From positions 4,536,715 through 4,600,714 of the forward strand of contig CP092872.1 of the NCBI GenBank assembly GCA_030710605.1: 64,000 nt of DNA, read 5' to 3'. The notes under the pieces are model-generated. The model saw only the letters and a list, made by a program, of their open reading frames with translations, did not search any database and was not told the origin of the DNA. Made by a program: the position numbers and the translations under genes. Positions 42,470 through 52,059 of this stretch are shown here, one piece after another. The number at the start of each line of letters is the position of its first letter. Within the stretch, counting starts at the first letter, position 1. Source of the DNA: Cordylochernes scorpioides (Eukaryota; Arthropoda; Arachnida; Pseudoscorpiones; Chernetidae).

Positions 42470-42820
42470 CTCCTTTATTTATTTCAACACACTAAACGCG
42501 ATATCCTATCTAGGGATAATTGCGTCGATTTACATTTTTTTAAACCGAAACAGTTATAAACATATTATACAAGAAAATGATATCAAAAATAAAAAAGAGA
42601 AGCAACAATATATATTAGGAACCTGAACCTTTCAGGTTAGAAAGATAATCAGAAATATATTTACAAAAATAGTTAAATCTATGATAATTCTCTCTGCTAT
42701 TTACAAATTGATATATATCTACAATATAATTTATTATCTGTTGTCTAGCGCTAAAGTAGAGTGGGCATTCCAGCAGTAGGTGTCTTGAGTCCTGGAATTC
42801 GTTGCCACAATGACAGCTAG
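42470..42820 (-). mobile_element. 5'-truncated LINE
   Basis: C-terminal coding remnant (42615-42818) plus an untranslated tail: complement of TTTATTTATTTCAACACAC and GGATAATTGCGTCGATTTAC. The tail ends in AAATAAATAAA-type repeats, common in CR1/I-type LINEs. Same family as 30804-31140. Confidence 0.65.
42615..42818 (-). pseudogene. LINE reverse transcriptase C-terminal zinc motif
   Basis: 67 codons and TAA: SCHCGNEFQDSRHLLLECPL, then a Lys/Tyr/Ile-rich stretch ending SNLKGSGS. C-x-C-x9-H-x4-C is the C-terminal motif of many non-LTR polyproteins. Truncated at its 5' side, where it adjoins SINE-2 sequence. Confidence 0.65.
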
Positions 42821-42835
42821 AGTTATTCCAAAATC

Positions 42836-42992
42836 ACTTTATTAGGTACCGCTCTAAAATAGCAATCAAGTTTATGATAATTACAACAATTCTAAAGTTA
42901 TTCATATATTAAACAATATATTAATGCAGGATTCAATCCCAGTTCATGGCTGTCGGGAATCGAGGATGTTACCTACTTGTCCACCGATTCTT
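42836..42992 (-). mobile_element. SINE-2 copy
   Basis: ATCACTTTATTAGGTACCGC, then GGATTCAATCCCAGTTCATG and GAATCGAGGATGTTACCTAC, complement of the 39205 element. Confidence 0.6.
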
Positions 42993-43094
42993 TGCCTTAT
43001 TAATCATCTATATAATTCAATTTTAAGTATAAAATGGAATCAAATGATTATAGAAAAGAATATAGACGCAATGCACATATATATGAAGATATTC

Positions 43095-43403
43095 TCTTTT
43101 TTTTTTGGCTTATCCCTAGTACACGTGCTACAGGCCATGATAATCATGATGGGTAGAAGTTGGCAACTGCTTTTACTGTAAGTGCACTACATGTATACAC
43201 ATGTGAAAGGCAGTTGGACTTTACACTTACAAATGTGCCAGAGCCCCGTTTGGTTACTTGCACTCGCTGGTGGGGTTGGACCTTTGCAAAAATGGGGGCC
43301 ATTGGGGCATTTTTTAAACAGAAAAAAGTGTCCAATGCGGGAATCGAACACGGGTCGTAGTGGTCGAAAACCAAACGGTTTAACTAGCCTTCCACCGACC
43401 CCC
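43095..43403 (-). mobile_element. SINE-1 copy
   Basis: T run, then CTTATCCCTAGTACACGTGC ... GGGAATCGAACACGGGTCGT and AACTAGCCTTCCACCGACCC. The B box is mutated (GTGTTCGATTCCC on the minus strand). Confidence 0.8.
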
Positions 43404-43887
43404 TAAAGATATTCTAAAATAGAAACATTCAGTCATTGAAAGAATATTAAAATACACACTGCTAACATTTTTTGTTTATGTTGAAATTATTTTGAAAGCT
43501 ACAATTCCGGATATTTCTACGATACAATACTCTTGTGATTTACATAATATTTCAGTATTGTTAATTGACATCTCTGTCTATATATCATAGCTTTGTTGGT
43601 TAGCTATCAGTTATTGGATAGGGCAGGCCGGCTGCTGATGTACATTAAATTTGTACTTCTTTTATTGTTCTATATCTTTAGGTAATAAAGGATCTTTCTT
43701 CTTCTACGAATCAATAATTCCTTTTTCAACAATTTTTCAAAGGTTTCAATCATTCCAAAATAAAGAAATTCAATCATTCTAAAAGGAAGAACTTCAATTC
43801 ATTCAAAACTAAAGAATTTCAGACATTTCAAACTAAATAAACTCAGTAATTATAAATTTAAAAATTCAGTTAATGTGTTTGATACTT
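43404..43887. other. AT-rich DNA
   Basis: A patch with GGGCAGGCCGGCTGCTGATG near 43621 and AGGTAATAAAGGATC near 43680 is unplaced. Could be the 3' untranslated side of the next candidate. Confidence 0.35.
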
Positions 43888-43978
43888 TTATACGTAGTAC
43901 GTGAGTAGATTTATCCAGACTTCAAGGAAAGCTGCCCTCTTCATGCCATTGTAGGGAGCCCTCTTTCGATATGCAAAT
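43888..43978 (-). CDS. Candidate short terminal exon, gene unknown
   Basis: Minus strand: GTTTTTTTTTAG acceptor (43979-43990), one base, then 29 codons to TAA (43888-43890). The peptide contains FAYRKRAPYNGMKRAAFLEV and WINLLTYYV. Composition is far less AT-rich than the flanks and the codons look sense-like. GTACTA and GTATAA near the end could instead be donors. Family not recognised. Confidence 0.35.
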
Positions 43979-44423
43979 CTAAAAAAAAACAATTATAACC
44001 ACAACCCAACATTGTCAGCAAATAAATATTCGTAAAAATATAGTTGAATATTTATAACCAATAGAATCTAAATAGAAATATATATGTAAATATATGTAAA
44101 TATAAACATAAATCAAATATGCAGTCAATCAATATGTAATACTTCGGGGAATATTAGAATATATTACATATATTTCGAATATAATAAAATAGACCATACA
44201 ATATATACGGAATATCTATATACACTGATGGACAAAATTTCAGAGAGTTTTATATTTTATTGTCGCCGGTCGTCTGTTTTTTGTTTTTAATTTGTGAAAT
44301 TTGTTTGTAAACAAAGTTCTTTATTCTAAATGCATTTGGAAAAGGAGTGAAATATATTTCTATAAGAATTGGACAGATGGATAAACTATGTAGACATTAT
44401 TAAAGATGTGTTTTAATAGGAAA
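43979..44423. other. AT-rich DNA
   Basis: Contains TATACACTGATGGACAAAAT (44218), one end of the 118-bp miniature family. Otherwise nothing. Confidence 0.4.
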
Positions 44424-44481
44424 CTGGTTTGAGACACCAGTCTCTTCGGAGGCGTGGGTTCGAATTCCACCGATTTCGCCA
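44424..44481 (+). tRNA. tRNA-Leu-like fragment (3' two-thirds), pseudogene
   Basis: Anticodon stem CTGGT/ACCAG with loop TTGAGAC (anticodon GAG), long variable arm TCTCTTCGGAGG-like, T arm GTGGG/TCCAC with loop TTCGAAT, then CGATTTC, G and CCA. The class II variable arm and anticodon-arm sequence match animal tRNA-Leu. The D arm and 5' acceptor strand are missing. A genome-encoded CCA would point to a reverse-transcribed tRNA rather than a gene. Confidence 0.5.
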
Positions 44482-44548
44482 TTTCGTATCTTTTATACGG
44501 TTTCCATATTTTTTCTTTAGCCTTATTTATACCTATATATTTAATATA

Positions 44549-44823
44549 TATGTGTAATTCTGGCCTTAACTACCTGTTTAATGATTTTTCAGGATGACTG
44601 AATGACCAGGTTTTTGGTCGTTGAGGTAAAGCTTGCACCACGCTGATGAGGGCCAACAGCCCGAAACGTGTCCGTGGTTAGTTTATCTTGATTAATCAAG
44701 AATGGGTATTTGGCCAATTCTGGAATAATTAGAAATCAACGAGAATACTTTATATTTATTCCGATAGATGGCGCAAGCCATCAGCAACTTTAAGTTGAAC
44801 AATAAGGAGATGTCTTTTTCATA
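44549..44823 (+). mobile_element. Family A ribozyme element, 5'-truncated
   Basis: 275 bp with a perfect 12-bp TSD (ATATTTAATATA at 44537-44548 and 44824-44835). Runs TTCTGGCCTTAACTACC, hammerhead, GGAATAATTAGAAATCAACG, GATAGATGGCGCAAGCCATC, AAGGAGATGTCTTTTT. Simple 5' truncation plus TSD is typical of target-primed integration. Confidence 0.75.
44637..44678 (+). ncRNA. Hammerhead ribozyme, family A
   Basis: Stem I ACCACG (44637) with CGTGGT (44673); core CTGATGA (44643-44649); stem II GGGC/GCCC with loop CAACA; GAAA (44663-44666); then CGTGT and cleavage base C at 44672. All invariant nucleotides are intact. Stem III is only A-T and C-G around two bases, too tight for a monomer; ACGTGT can pair with itself between two molecules using G-T pairs. 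Predicted cut 44672/44673. Confidence 0.8.
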
Positions 44824-44984
44824 ATATTTAATATAGTTACAGAGCCTCTATATATAGGCTGTTGATATTGCACCGCGCAAGATGAATTACATATTTATTA
44901 TTGCTCCATTGCTTATACAAATAGTGTTGCCAGATATTTATATCTACACAGATTATTAATATATAAAACACCTATCTATACGCT

Positions 44985-47345
44985 AACCATGACGTATGCA
45001 CGAAGGAACGTGTGGCCATTGGACATGCGTCGGACCTGGAGGCTGTTGTTGGGTGCTGCGCTGTCTGGAGTATAGGAGTTCCATCTATAATTTCTTCCTG
45101 TGGTGAATCTATATAAGACCCTGGAGACTGTTGTTGGGTTCTGTGCTGTCTGGAGTATAGGAGCTCAATATATGCTTCCTTCATGTGGTGAATCTGTATA
45201 AGACCCTGGAGGCTGTTGTTGGGTTCTGTGCTGCCTGGAGTATAGGAGCTCCATCTATTATTTCTTCTTGTGGTGAATCTGTATAAGACCCTGGAGACTG
45301 TTGTTGGGTTCTGTGCTGTCTGGAGTATAGGAGCTCAATATATGCTTCCTTCATGTGGTGAATCTGTATAAGACCCTGGAGGCTGTTGTTGGGTTCTGTG
45401 CTGCCTGGAGTATAGGAGTTCCATCTATTATTTCTTCCTGTGGTGAATATGCATAAGACCCTGGAGGCTGTTGTTGAGTTCTGTGCTGTCTGGAGTATAG
45501 GAGCTCCATCTATGCCTACTTTCTTCCTGTGGTGAATCTGTATAAGATCCTGGAGGCTGTTGTTGGGTGCTGCGCTGCCTGGAATATAGGAGCTCCATCT
45601 ATGCCTACTTTCTTCCTGTGGTGAATCTGTATAAGACCCTGGAGGCTGTCGTTGGGTGCTGCGCTGCCTGGAGTATAGGAGCTCCATCTATCCTTCCTTT
45701 CTGTGGTGAATCTGTATAAGACCCTGGAGGCTGTTGTTGGGTGCTGCGCTGCCTGGAGTATAGGAGCTCCATCTATTATTTCTTCCTGTGGTGAATCTGT
45801 ATAAGACCCTGGAGGCTGTTGTTGGGTTCTGTGCTGCCTGGAGTATAGGAGCTCCATCTATGCTTCCTTTCTGTGGTGAATATGTATAAGACCCTGGAGG
45901 CTGTTGTTGAGTTCTGTGCTGTCTGGAGTATAGGAGCTCCATCTATCCTTCCTTTCTGTGGTGAATATGTATAAGACCCTGGAGGCTGTTGTTGAGTTCT
46001 GTGCTGTCTGGAGTATAGGAGCTCCATCTATGCTTCCTTCCTGTGGTGAATCTGTATAAGACCTTGTAGGCTGTTGTTGAGTGCTGTGCTGCCTGGAGTA
46101 TAGGAGCTCCATCTATGCTTCCTTCCTGTCGTGAATCTGTATAAGACCCTGTAGACTGTTGTTGGGTTCTGTGCTGCCTGGAGTATAGGAGCTTCATCTA
46201 TGCTTCCTTCCTGTGGTGAATCTGTATAAGACCCTGTAGACTGTTGTTGGGTTCTGTGCTGCCTAGAGTATAGGAGCTCCATCTATGCTTCCTTCCTGTG
46301 GTGAATCTGTGTAAGACCCTGGAGGCTGTTGTTGGGTTCTGTGCTGCCTGGAGTATAGGAGCTCCATCTATGCTTCCTTCCTGTGGTGAATCTGTATAAG
46401 ACCTTGTAGGCTGTTGTTGGGTGCTGTGCTGCCTGGAGTATAGAATCTCCATCTATCCTTCCTTTCTGTGATGAATATGTATAAGACCCTGGAGGCTGTT
46501 GGTGAGTTCTGTGCTGTCTGGAGTATAGGAGCTCCATCTATGTTTCCTTTCTGTGGTGAATATGTATAAGACCCTGGAGGCTGTTGTTGGGCGCTGCGCT
46601 GCCTGGAGTATAGCAGCTCCATCTATGCTTCCTTTCTTCCTGTGGTGAATCTGTATAAGACCCTGGAGACTGTTGTTGGGTTCTGTGCTGCCTGGAGTAT
46701 AGGAGCTCCATCTATGCTTCCTTTCTTCCTGTGGTGAATCTGTATAAGACCTTGGAGGCTGTTGTTGGGTTCTGTGCTGCCTGGAGTATAGGAGTTCCAT
46801 CTATTATTTCTTCCTGTGGTGAATCTGTATAAGACCCTGGAGACTGTTGTTGGGTTCTGTGCTGCCTGGAGTATAGGAGCTTCATCTATCCTTCCTTTCT
46901 GTGGTGAATATGTATAAGACCCTGGAGGCTGTTGTTGGGCGCTGCGCTGCCAGGAGTATAGGAGCTTCATCTATCCTTCCTTTCTGTGGTGAATATGTAT
47001 AAGACCCTGGAGGCTGTTGTTGGGCGCTGCGCTGCCTGGAGTATAGCAGCTCCATCTATGCTTCCTTTCTTCCTGTGGTGAATCTGTATAAGACCATGAG
47101 ACTGTTGTTTGGTGCTGCGCTGCCTGGAGTATAGGAGCTCCATCTATTATTTCTTCCTGTGGTGAATCTGTATAAGACCATGAGACTGTTGTTTGGTGCT
47201 GCGCTGCCTGGAGTATAGGAGTTCCATCTATTATTTCTTCCTGTGGTGAATCTGTATAAGACCTTGGAGGCTGTTGTTGGGTGCTGCGCTGACTGGAGTA
47301 TAGGAGCTCCATCTATTATTTCTTCCTGTGGTGAATCTGTATAAG
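44985..47345 (-). repeat. 85-bp minisatellite, about 27 copies
   Basis: Complement of the 35190 array; units mostly 85 bp with 81-88 bp variants (TTTCTTCC versus TTCC, ATTATTTC). It is bordered at the left by ACATGCGTCGGACCTGGAGG (shared with 35620). At the right, the last TATAAGACC runs into GGTGGTCTTAATAAAG, a LINE-like 3' terminus. Long minus frames are translations of the repeat and are not genes. Confidence 0.9.
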
Positions 47346-47949
47346 ACCGGTGGTCTTAATAAAGCTGTGTTGTTGTATATATAATTATGAATAGAAAGAT
47401 ATAAACATTATAATATTTCGAGTTATATTATAGGAGATATTAAGGAAACATAAAAATGGGGTAAGTCAACAATCCAAACAGAATTTTTACCATAAAATTC
47501 ACAAATACCTTTTTAAAATCTATATTTTAATTTATCTAACTATTTTACATATATACTTATGAATAATAATACATAAACATCATAATAATTCGAAATATAT
47601 TATAGGAGATATCAAACAGACTAAAGAAAATTGAGTAAGTCAACATTTCAAATAGAATTTTTACGATCAAATTTATAAATACCTTTTTAAAACAGTATTT
47701 TATCCTAACTATAACATTCTATATAATGTTATGAAAAGTTTAATATCTAAATACTATAATAACTCGAGGTATATTATAGGAGATATTAAATAAACAAAAA
47801 ATTGGTTAAATTAACAATCCAAACAGAATTTTTACGATAAAATCCACAAATACATTTTAAAAAACTATATTTAAAACTATCTAACTATATTTTCTATATT
47901 ATTATTAATAATAATATATAAACATTATAATAATTTTTCAAAGGCACTA

Positions 47950-48340
47950 ACGAGCTATTTATATGTTATATTAAAATATTATCTTTTTTAAATTGTATTT
48001 CATAGATCCAAATATTCTGTTAAATCGACCGCCTGAGGTCACGCTTTGCATATAAAAACTCTTTGTTGTTGTATTCCGATGGCCGGCTCAAATCTTTTGT
48101 ACATTATGTAAATAATATTTTGTTTTCCTTGTTCTACTCGCCTTAAGTCAGGCATTACTGTTATCAAATTATGTTTCTTGATATTCCTTAAGCTTGATTA
48201 AAGCAACCTCTTATCAAAACCATATTTATTATTATTCTTTCAAGATTTTTAACCACGACTGCAATTACCATGGCATAATCTAAACAATTCCAATATCAAC
48301 AGCAGAAATCTCATTATTAAATATAAGATATATATAATAA
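47950..48340. repeat. LTR-like repeat copy in the satellite
   Basis: TGTTATATTAAAATATTATC at the start, AAATCGACCGCCTGAGGTCA, ATGGCCGGCTCAAATCTTTT, CTCGCCTTAAGTCAGGCATT and TTTAACCACGACTGCAATTA, in colinear order. Confidence 0.65.
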
Positions 48341-48344
48341 ATGT

Positions 48345-48495
48345 AGACATTGAGACGCCAATGTTTCTTTTCACAAATAAATCAAACTTATACTGGCCTT
48401 ACTGTGATGAAAAAATGTTTTCATTGCACCAAGAACAGTAAAAGTTTTATTTATTTGTGAAAAGAAACATTCGCGTCTTAATTTTTTCATATACA
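48345..48495. repeat. Short fold-back related to family B
   Basis: AATGTTTCTTTTCACAAATA and its complement frame TATACTGGCCTTACTGTGAT and TTGCACCAAGAACAGTAAAA. The ends resemble family B arms; no ribozyme core. Confidence 0.55.
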
Positions 48496-48659
48496 TTTGT
48501 TATATACTATATTAATTATATTATATAGAAGATAAATCAAATAAATAAATAAATTGGGTAAGTTAGCAGTTCAAACAGAACTTTCTACGATACAGATGAC
48601 AAATACCCTTTTAAAAACTATCTTTTATTCTATCTAACTCTTTTTGAAAATACAGCAAT

Positions 48660-48995
48660 CCATTTCAAGATAATAGAATGAAGAATAAAGAGAAAAGGGT
48701 CGCCTCTCCCGTCAAAATAGACGTCTAAAACCAGACGCCATCTATTGACCGTCGCCGCAACTAGCGGCCTCGGGTCGGTGACTTCCATGAGATCCACACG
48801 GAATCTAATGGAATCTTGACAATCTGAGGGCCATTAGCCCGAAACCATGGTCTCTAGGTGGACGCTTTTCAGTTTGCCAAAGCTGGTGTTGTGGCTTTGT
48901 CACCGACCCGAGGCCTCTAATTGCGGCGACGGTCAATAGATGGCGTCTGGTTTTAGACGTCTATTTTGACGGGAGAGGCGACCCTTGTCTCTTTA
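48660..48995. repeat. GC-rich fold-back with degenerate hammerhead
   Basis: Near-perfect arms of about 100 bp (GGGTCGCCTCTCCCGTCAAA ... CGGCCTCGGGTCGGTGAC, mirrored 48898-48992). In the loop (48824-48852, plus) CTGA is followed directly by GGGC, CATTA, GCCC, GAAA and CCATGGTC. Stem II, GAAA and a perfect palindromic stem III (ACCATGGT) remain, but three core bases are missing. Contains AGATGGCGTC like families A and B. Confidence 0.65.
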
Positions 48996-49139
48996 TATCA
49001 ATTTCCTCCCGGCAAAATTTCCATCTAGAATGAAGAATGAACTAGTTGTTTGTGAACCTAACGATTTGATTTCCGATAAAAAATCATATTTAAAGTTCAA
49101 TTCATTTTATAAATACATTCTAAACTTTCTACAAAATCT

Positions 49140-49262
49140 AGATTTCTAATGTTTCCATGCGTTGAATAATGTAAATAACCTATGTAAATAAACTTCTCTC
49201 CTTGTTTGGCGCAAGTATCCCTTGCGGGATATAGCGCTTTGGAAATAAAATAATAATAAAAT
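49140..49262 (+). mobile_element. LINE 3' untranslated remnant
   Basis: CGCAAGTATCCCTTGCGGGA and TATAGCGCTTTGGAAATAAAA, then TAATAATAAAA. Parallels the CCGGGATATCACG...AAATAAAATAAAA ends of the 30804 LINE family. Adjacent 49000-49140 is unplaced. Confidence 0.45.
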
Positions 49263-49269
49263 TAAATAC

Positions 49270-49500
49270 ATCTTTAAATAAAAAGGCATATATTGGATCA
49301 AAATATCATTTAATTTTACCAATATTTCAGTTGGCTGAACGCCAACCTTTATCAAGGTATTATAACATTTTAGAGCTTATAATAGATTATAATAAAGCTT
49401 ATAATAAAGTTATAATACCTTGACAAAGGTTGGCGTTCAGCCAATTGAAATGTTGGTAAAATAAATGATATATTGATCCAATATATGCCTTTTTAATTAA
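49270..49500. repeat. Family D fold-back
   Basis: AAAAAGGCATATATTGGATC to GATCCAATATATGCCTTTTT. Plus-strand core (about 49415-49455): ACC, TTGACAA, AGGTTGGC/GCCAATT, GAAA, TGTTGGT. Confidence 0.75.
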
Positions 49501-49659
49501 ATATCTAACTCTATTTTTAATATTCTTATAAATATCTATAAATTAAATTTTAAATTGCAGTATGGGCATTAGAATATTGTTAGATTTTAAAAAGAATCAC
49601 ACGCTTCTATAATAGTTTCAAATTTACATAAATAATTACATATAAACACTATAATAGAA

Positions 49660-50000
49660 AATAATATAATGCGACTTGTGATTATAAAACGACATTTGAA
49701 AATTATACCGCATGTGTTTCTTTTCAACGAAAATTCAAAATATATTTCAAGGAGAAATAACGACTATTTCTAACCTTAAGGATAAGGCATGAAAGGATGA
49801 ATTGTGAAGAGTAATGATGAACGGAAAATGAAATTCCCATCCCTGGACACTTTTATTTTTCCGTTTATCATTACTCTTCACAATTCATCCTTTCATACCT
49901 TATCTTTAAGGTTAGAAATAGTCGTTATTTCTCCTTGAAATTGATCTTGATTTTTCGATGAAAAGAAACACATGCGGTATAATTTTCAAATGTGGTTTCA
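49660..50000. mobile_element. SINE-3 head-to-head pair
   Basis: GGTATAATTTTCAAATGT-type ends with AAGAAACACATGCGGTATAA at both outer sides, and AGGTTAGAAATAGTCG arms in opposite orientation. In the middle only TTCCCATCCCTGGACACTTT of the tRNA-like head survives. Two SINE-3 copies appear joined at their 5' ends. Confidence 0.55.
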
Positions 50001-50027
50001 CATATAAACTCTATTATAATTCGATAC

Positions 50028-50430
50028 TATTATAGACGCGTAAAATTCTTTTTGAAATTAAACAATTTCTGTGATGGAAAAATGAATCGGAATCGCAGTA
50101 AGGACAGTAGATAATTCTAAAACAACACTTGAAGTTACACCGCATGAGTTTCTTTTCGACGAAAAATCAAATTTTAATTTCAAGGTGAAATATCGACTAT
50201 TTCTAACCTTTTTTGGATGAGGTATGAAAGAATGAATTATGAAGTGTAATGATAAACGGAAAAATAAAAGTGTCCAGGGATGGGAATCAAACCCACAATG
50301 TTCCGTACTGGGCAGATGCCATGTCCACTAGGCTACCCTAAGCTACCCTATTGTTTAATTTCAAAAAGAATTATACGCGTCTATAATAGTTTCAAATTTT
50401 TATAACAGATGGCGCACTAAGTGTATCATA
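50028..50430. repeat. Family B ends enclosing a SINE-3 copy
   Basis: AGACGCGTAAAATTCTTTTT (50034) is mirrored by AAAGAATTATACGCGTCT (50367), then AACAGATGGCGCACTAAGTG. Inside lie a family B remnant (GCAGTAAGGACAGTAG) and SINE-3 (50110-50345). Confidence 0.65.
50110..50345 (-). mobile_element. SINE-3, tRNA-derived
   Basis: Minus strand: TAGCCTAGTGGACATGGC (A box), GGGTTTGATTCCC (B box), then CTGGACACTTTTATTTTTCC, AGGTTAGAAATAGTCG and AGAAACTCATGCGGTG. A short acceptor-like pairing (AGGGT/ATCCCT) remains. Confidence 0.65.
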
Positions 50431-50620
50431 ATTCTATAATAATTAAAGTTATATAATGAAAGAGATATCAAAAAGACCAAAATATTGGGCGAGTTAATAG
50501 ATCAAACAGAACTTCCTAAGATACAAATCACAAATATTTTTTTTTATATATATGAAAAAATATATTTTATATATAATCTATCTAACTATCATATTCTATT
50601 ATTATCATGGGGGGGGGGGG

Positions 50621-50925
50621 GGGGGTCGGTGGAAGGCTGGTTAAACCGTTTGGTTTTCGACCACTACGACCCGGGTTCGATTCCTGCATTGGACACTTTT
50701 TTCTGATTTAAAAAAATAATGCTCCAATGGCCCCCAATTCTTACAAAATTCCAACCCCACCAGCGAGTACAAGCAACCAAACGGGGCTCTGGCACATTTA
50801 TTAGTGCAAAGTCTAACTTCTTTTCACATGTGTAGACATATGGTGCTCTTACAGTAAAAGCAGTCGCTAACTACCCACCATGAATATCATGGCCTGTACC
50901 ATGTGTACTAGGGATAATTAAAAAA
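50621..50925 (+). mobile_element. SINE-1 copy after a 17-G run
   Basis: A run of 17 G (50609-50625) leads into GTCGGTGGAAGGCTGGTTAA, with B box GGGTTCGATTCCT. It ends TACTAGGGATAATTAAAAAA. The G run extends the four or five G that start other copies. Confidence 0.8.
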
Positions 50926-51154
50926 ATAATTCTTAGCATAATAATATATAAACATTATAATATTTCTATAATTATATTATATGGAAATAATATCAGATAA
51001 ATAAAGAAAATTAGGTAAGTGTACAATTCAAACAGAAATTTTGCGATACAGATGACAAAAATACCTTTAAAAAAATATATTTTATTATATCTAACTCTTT
51101 CTATATTTTATTATGAATGTTATAATATAAACACTATTACAATTCGAGTTATTT

Positions 51155-51372
51155 TGAAAATAGAGCAATCCATAAATAAATCCTTGAATAAAAAGGCATA
51201 TATTTAATCAAAATATCATTTTACCAATATTTCAGTTGGCTGAACGCCAACCTTTATCAAGGTGTTATAACATATTAACTAACAAATGTTATAATACCTT
51301 GATAAAGGTTGGCGTTCAGCCAACTGATATATTGGTAAAATAAATGATATTTTGATCCAATATATGCCTTTT
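51155..51372. repeat. Family D fold-back
   Basis: ATTTTGAAAATAGAGCAATC, AAAAAGGCATATATTTAATC and the mirrored right end. Plus core at 51296-51336: ACC, TTGATAA, AGGTTGGC/GCCAACT, GATA (GAAA mutated), then ATTGGT. Confidence 0.75.
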
Positions 51373-51374
51373 TA

Positions 51375-51765
51375 AATTAAAAAACTATTTTAGACGCGTA
51401 ATATTCTTTTTAAAATAAAACATTTTCTACTGCCCTTACTGCATTGGAAAAATTGAAGGGAGGGCCTGGCTCATCAGTGGTGAACCCTCTCAGCGGTTTC
51501 GCCAGTTTAATCTACCATACCGCTGTTATATTGCATTTTTGGAACTTCCTTTTATAGTGATACTGATGCTTGACTCTTCGAATGGGTATTTTAGATGAAC
51601 TATGGACATAAGGTTTTAGGACAGCAGAATGATGAGTCAGGTCCTCCCTTTAATTTTTCCATTGCAGTAAGGGCAGTAGAAATTGTTATATTTTAAAAAG
51701 AATATTACGCGTCTAAAATAGTTTTTTAATTTGATAACAGATGGCGCGCTAGTGAATTGTAATAT
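51375..51765 (-). repeat. Family B element, inverted pair
   Basis: AACTATTTTAGACGCGTAAT to AACAGATGGCGCGCTAGTGA. Includes a complete minus-strand core (51466-51525), the unit start (AGGACAGCAGAAT) and, near 51628, a partial opposite copy of the third strand (TGATGAGTCAGG). Similar ATATGYCTTTTTA words flank it. Confidence 0.7.
51466..51525 (-). ncRNA. Hammerhead-like core, permuted order (copy 3)
   Basis: Minus strand: CAGCGGT, A, TGGT, AGATTAAA, CTGGC, GAAA, CCGCTG, linker, ACCA, CTGATGA, GCCAG. All pairs and core bases as in 25998-26056; only the linker differs (AGAGGGTTC). Confidence 0.5.
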
Positions 51766-52059
51766 GTCTTTTTATTTAAAGATTTGAGTTATATTAAGGA
51801 GATATGGGAAAAATATTGGGTAAGTTTTAACAGTTCGAATTGAACTTTCTACGATAAATTACATAAATACCTTTTTATAAAACTATATTTTAATCTATCT
51901 AACTATTTTATATATCCTTATAAATAGAGTAATACGCAAACAATATAATAATTCGAGTTATATTTAGAATATATCAAATAAACAAAAAGAAAATTGGGTA
52001 AGTCAACAGTCCAATTGTATTAAATCCACTCATAGAAGCCTTGCCAGGAGGACCGCGCA

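Larger units (their letters stand above)
47376..52030. repeat. Old ~172-bp satellite array, heavily interrupted
   Basis: GAGTTATATTATAGGAGATA and GGGTAAGTCAACA, with CAAACAGAATTTTTACGAT and AAATACCTTTTTAAAA, recur at 47400-47560, 47570-47735 and 47740-47930 (spacing 174 and about 171 bp). They recur, diverged, near 48520-48650, 50430-50590, 50935-51140 and 51775-52020. The gaps are filled by the elements listed below. Confidence 0.7.

Noticed and set aside
42387..42626. 79-codon plus frame
   Set aside because: Runs antisense through the LINE tail at 42470-42820; chance.
44972..47312. Many minus-strand frames of 70-168 codons
   Set aside because: Same minisatellite in reverse; no independent coding evidence.
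50609..50625. 17-G run as a G-quadruplex regulator
   Set aside because: It extends the G-rich start of a SINE copy; no nearby gene to regulate and homopolymer length is error-prone.
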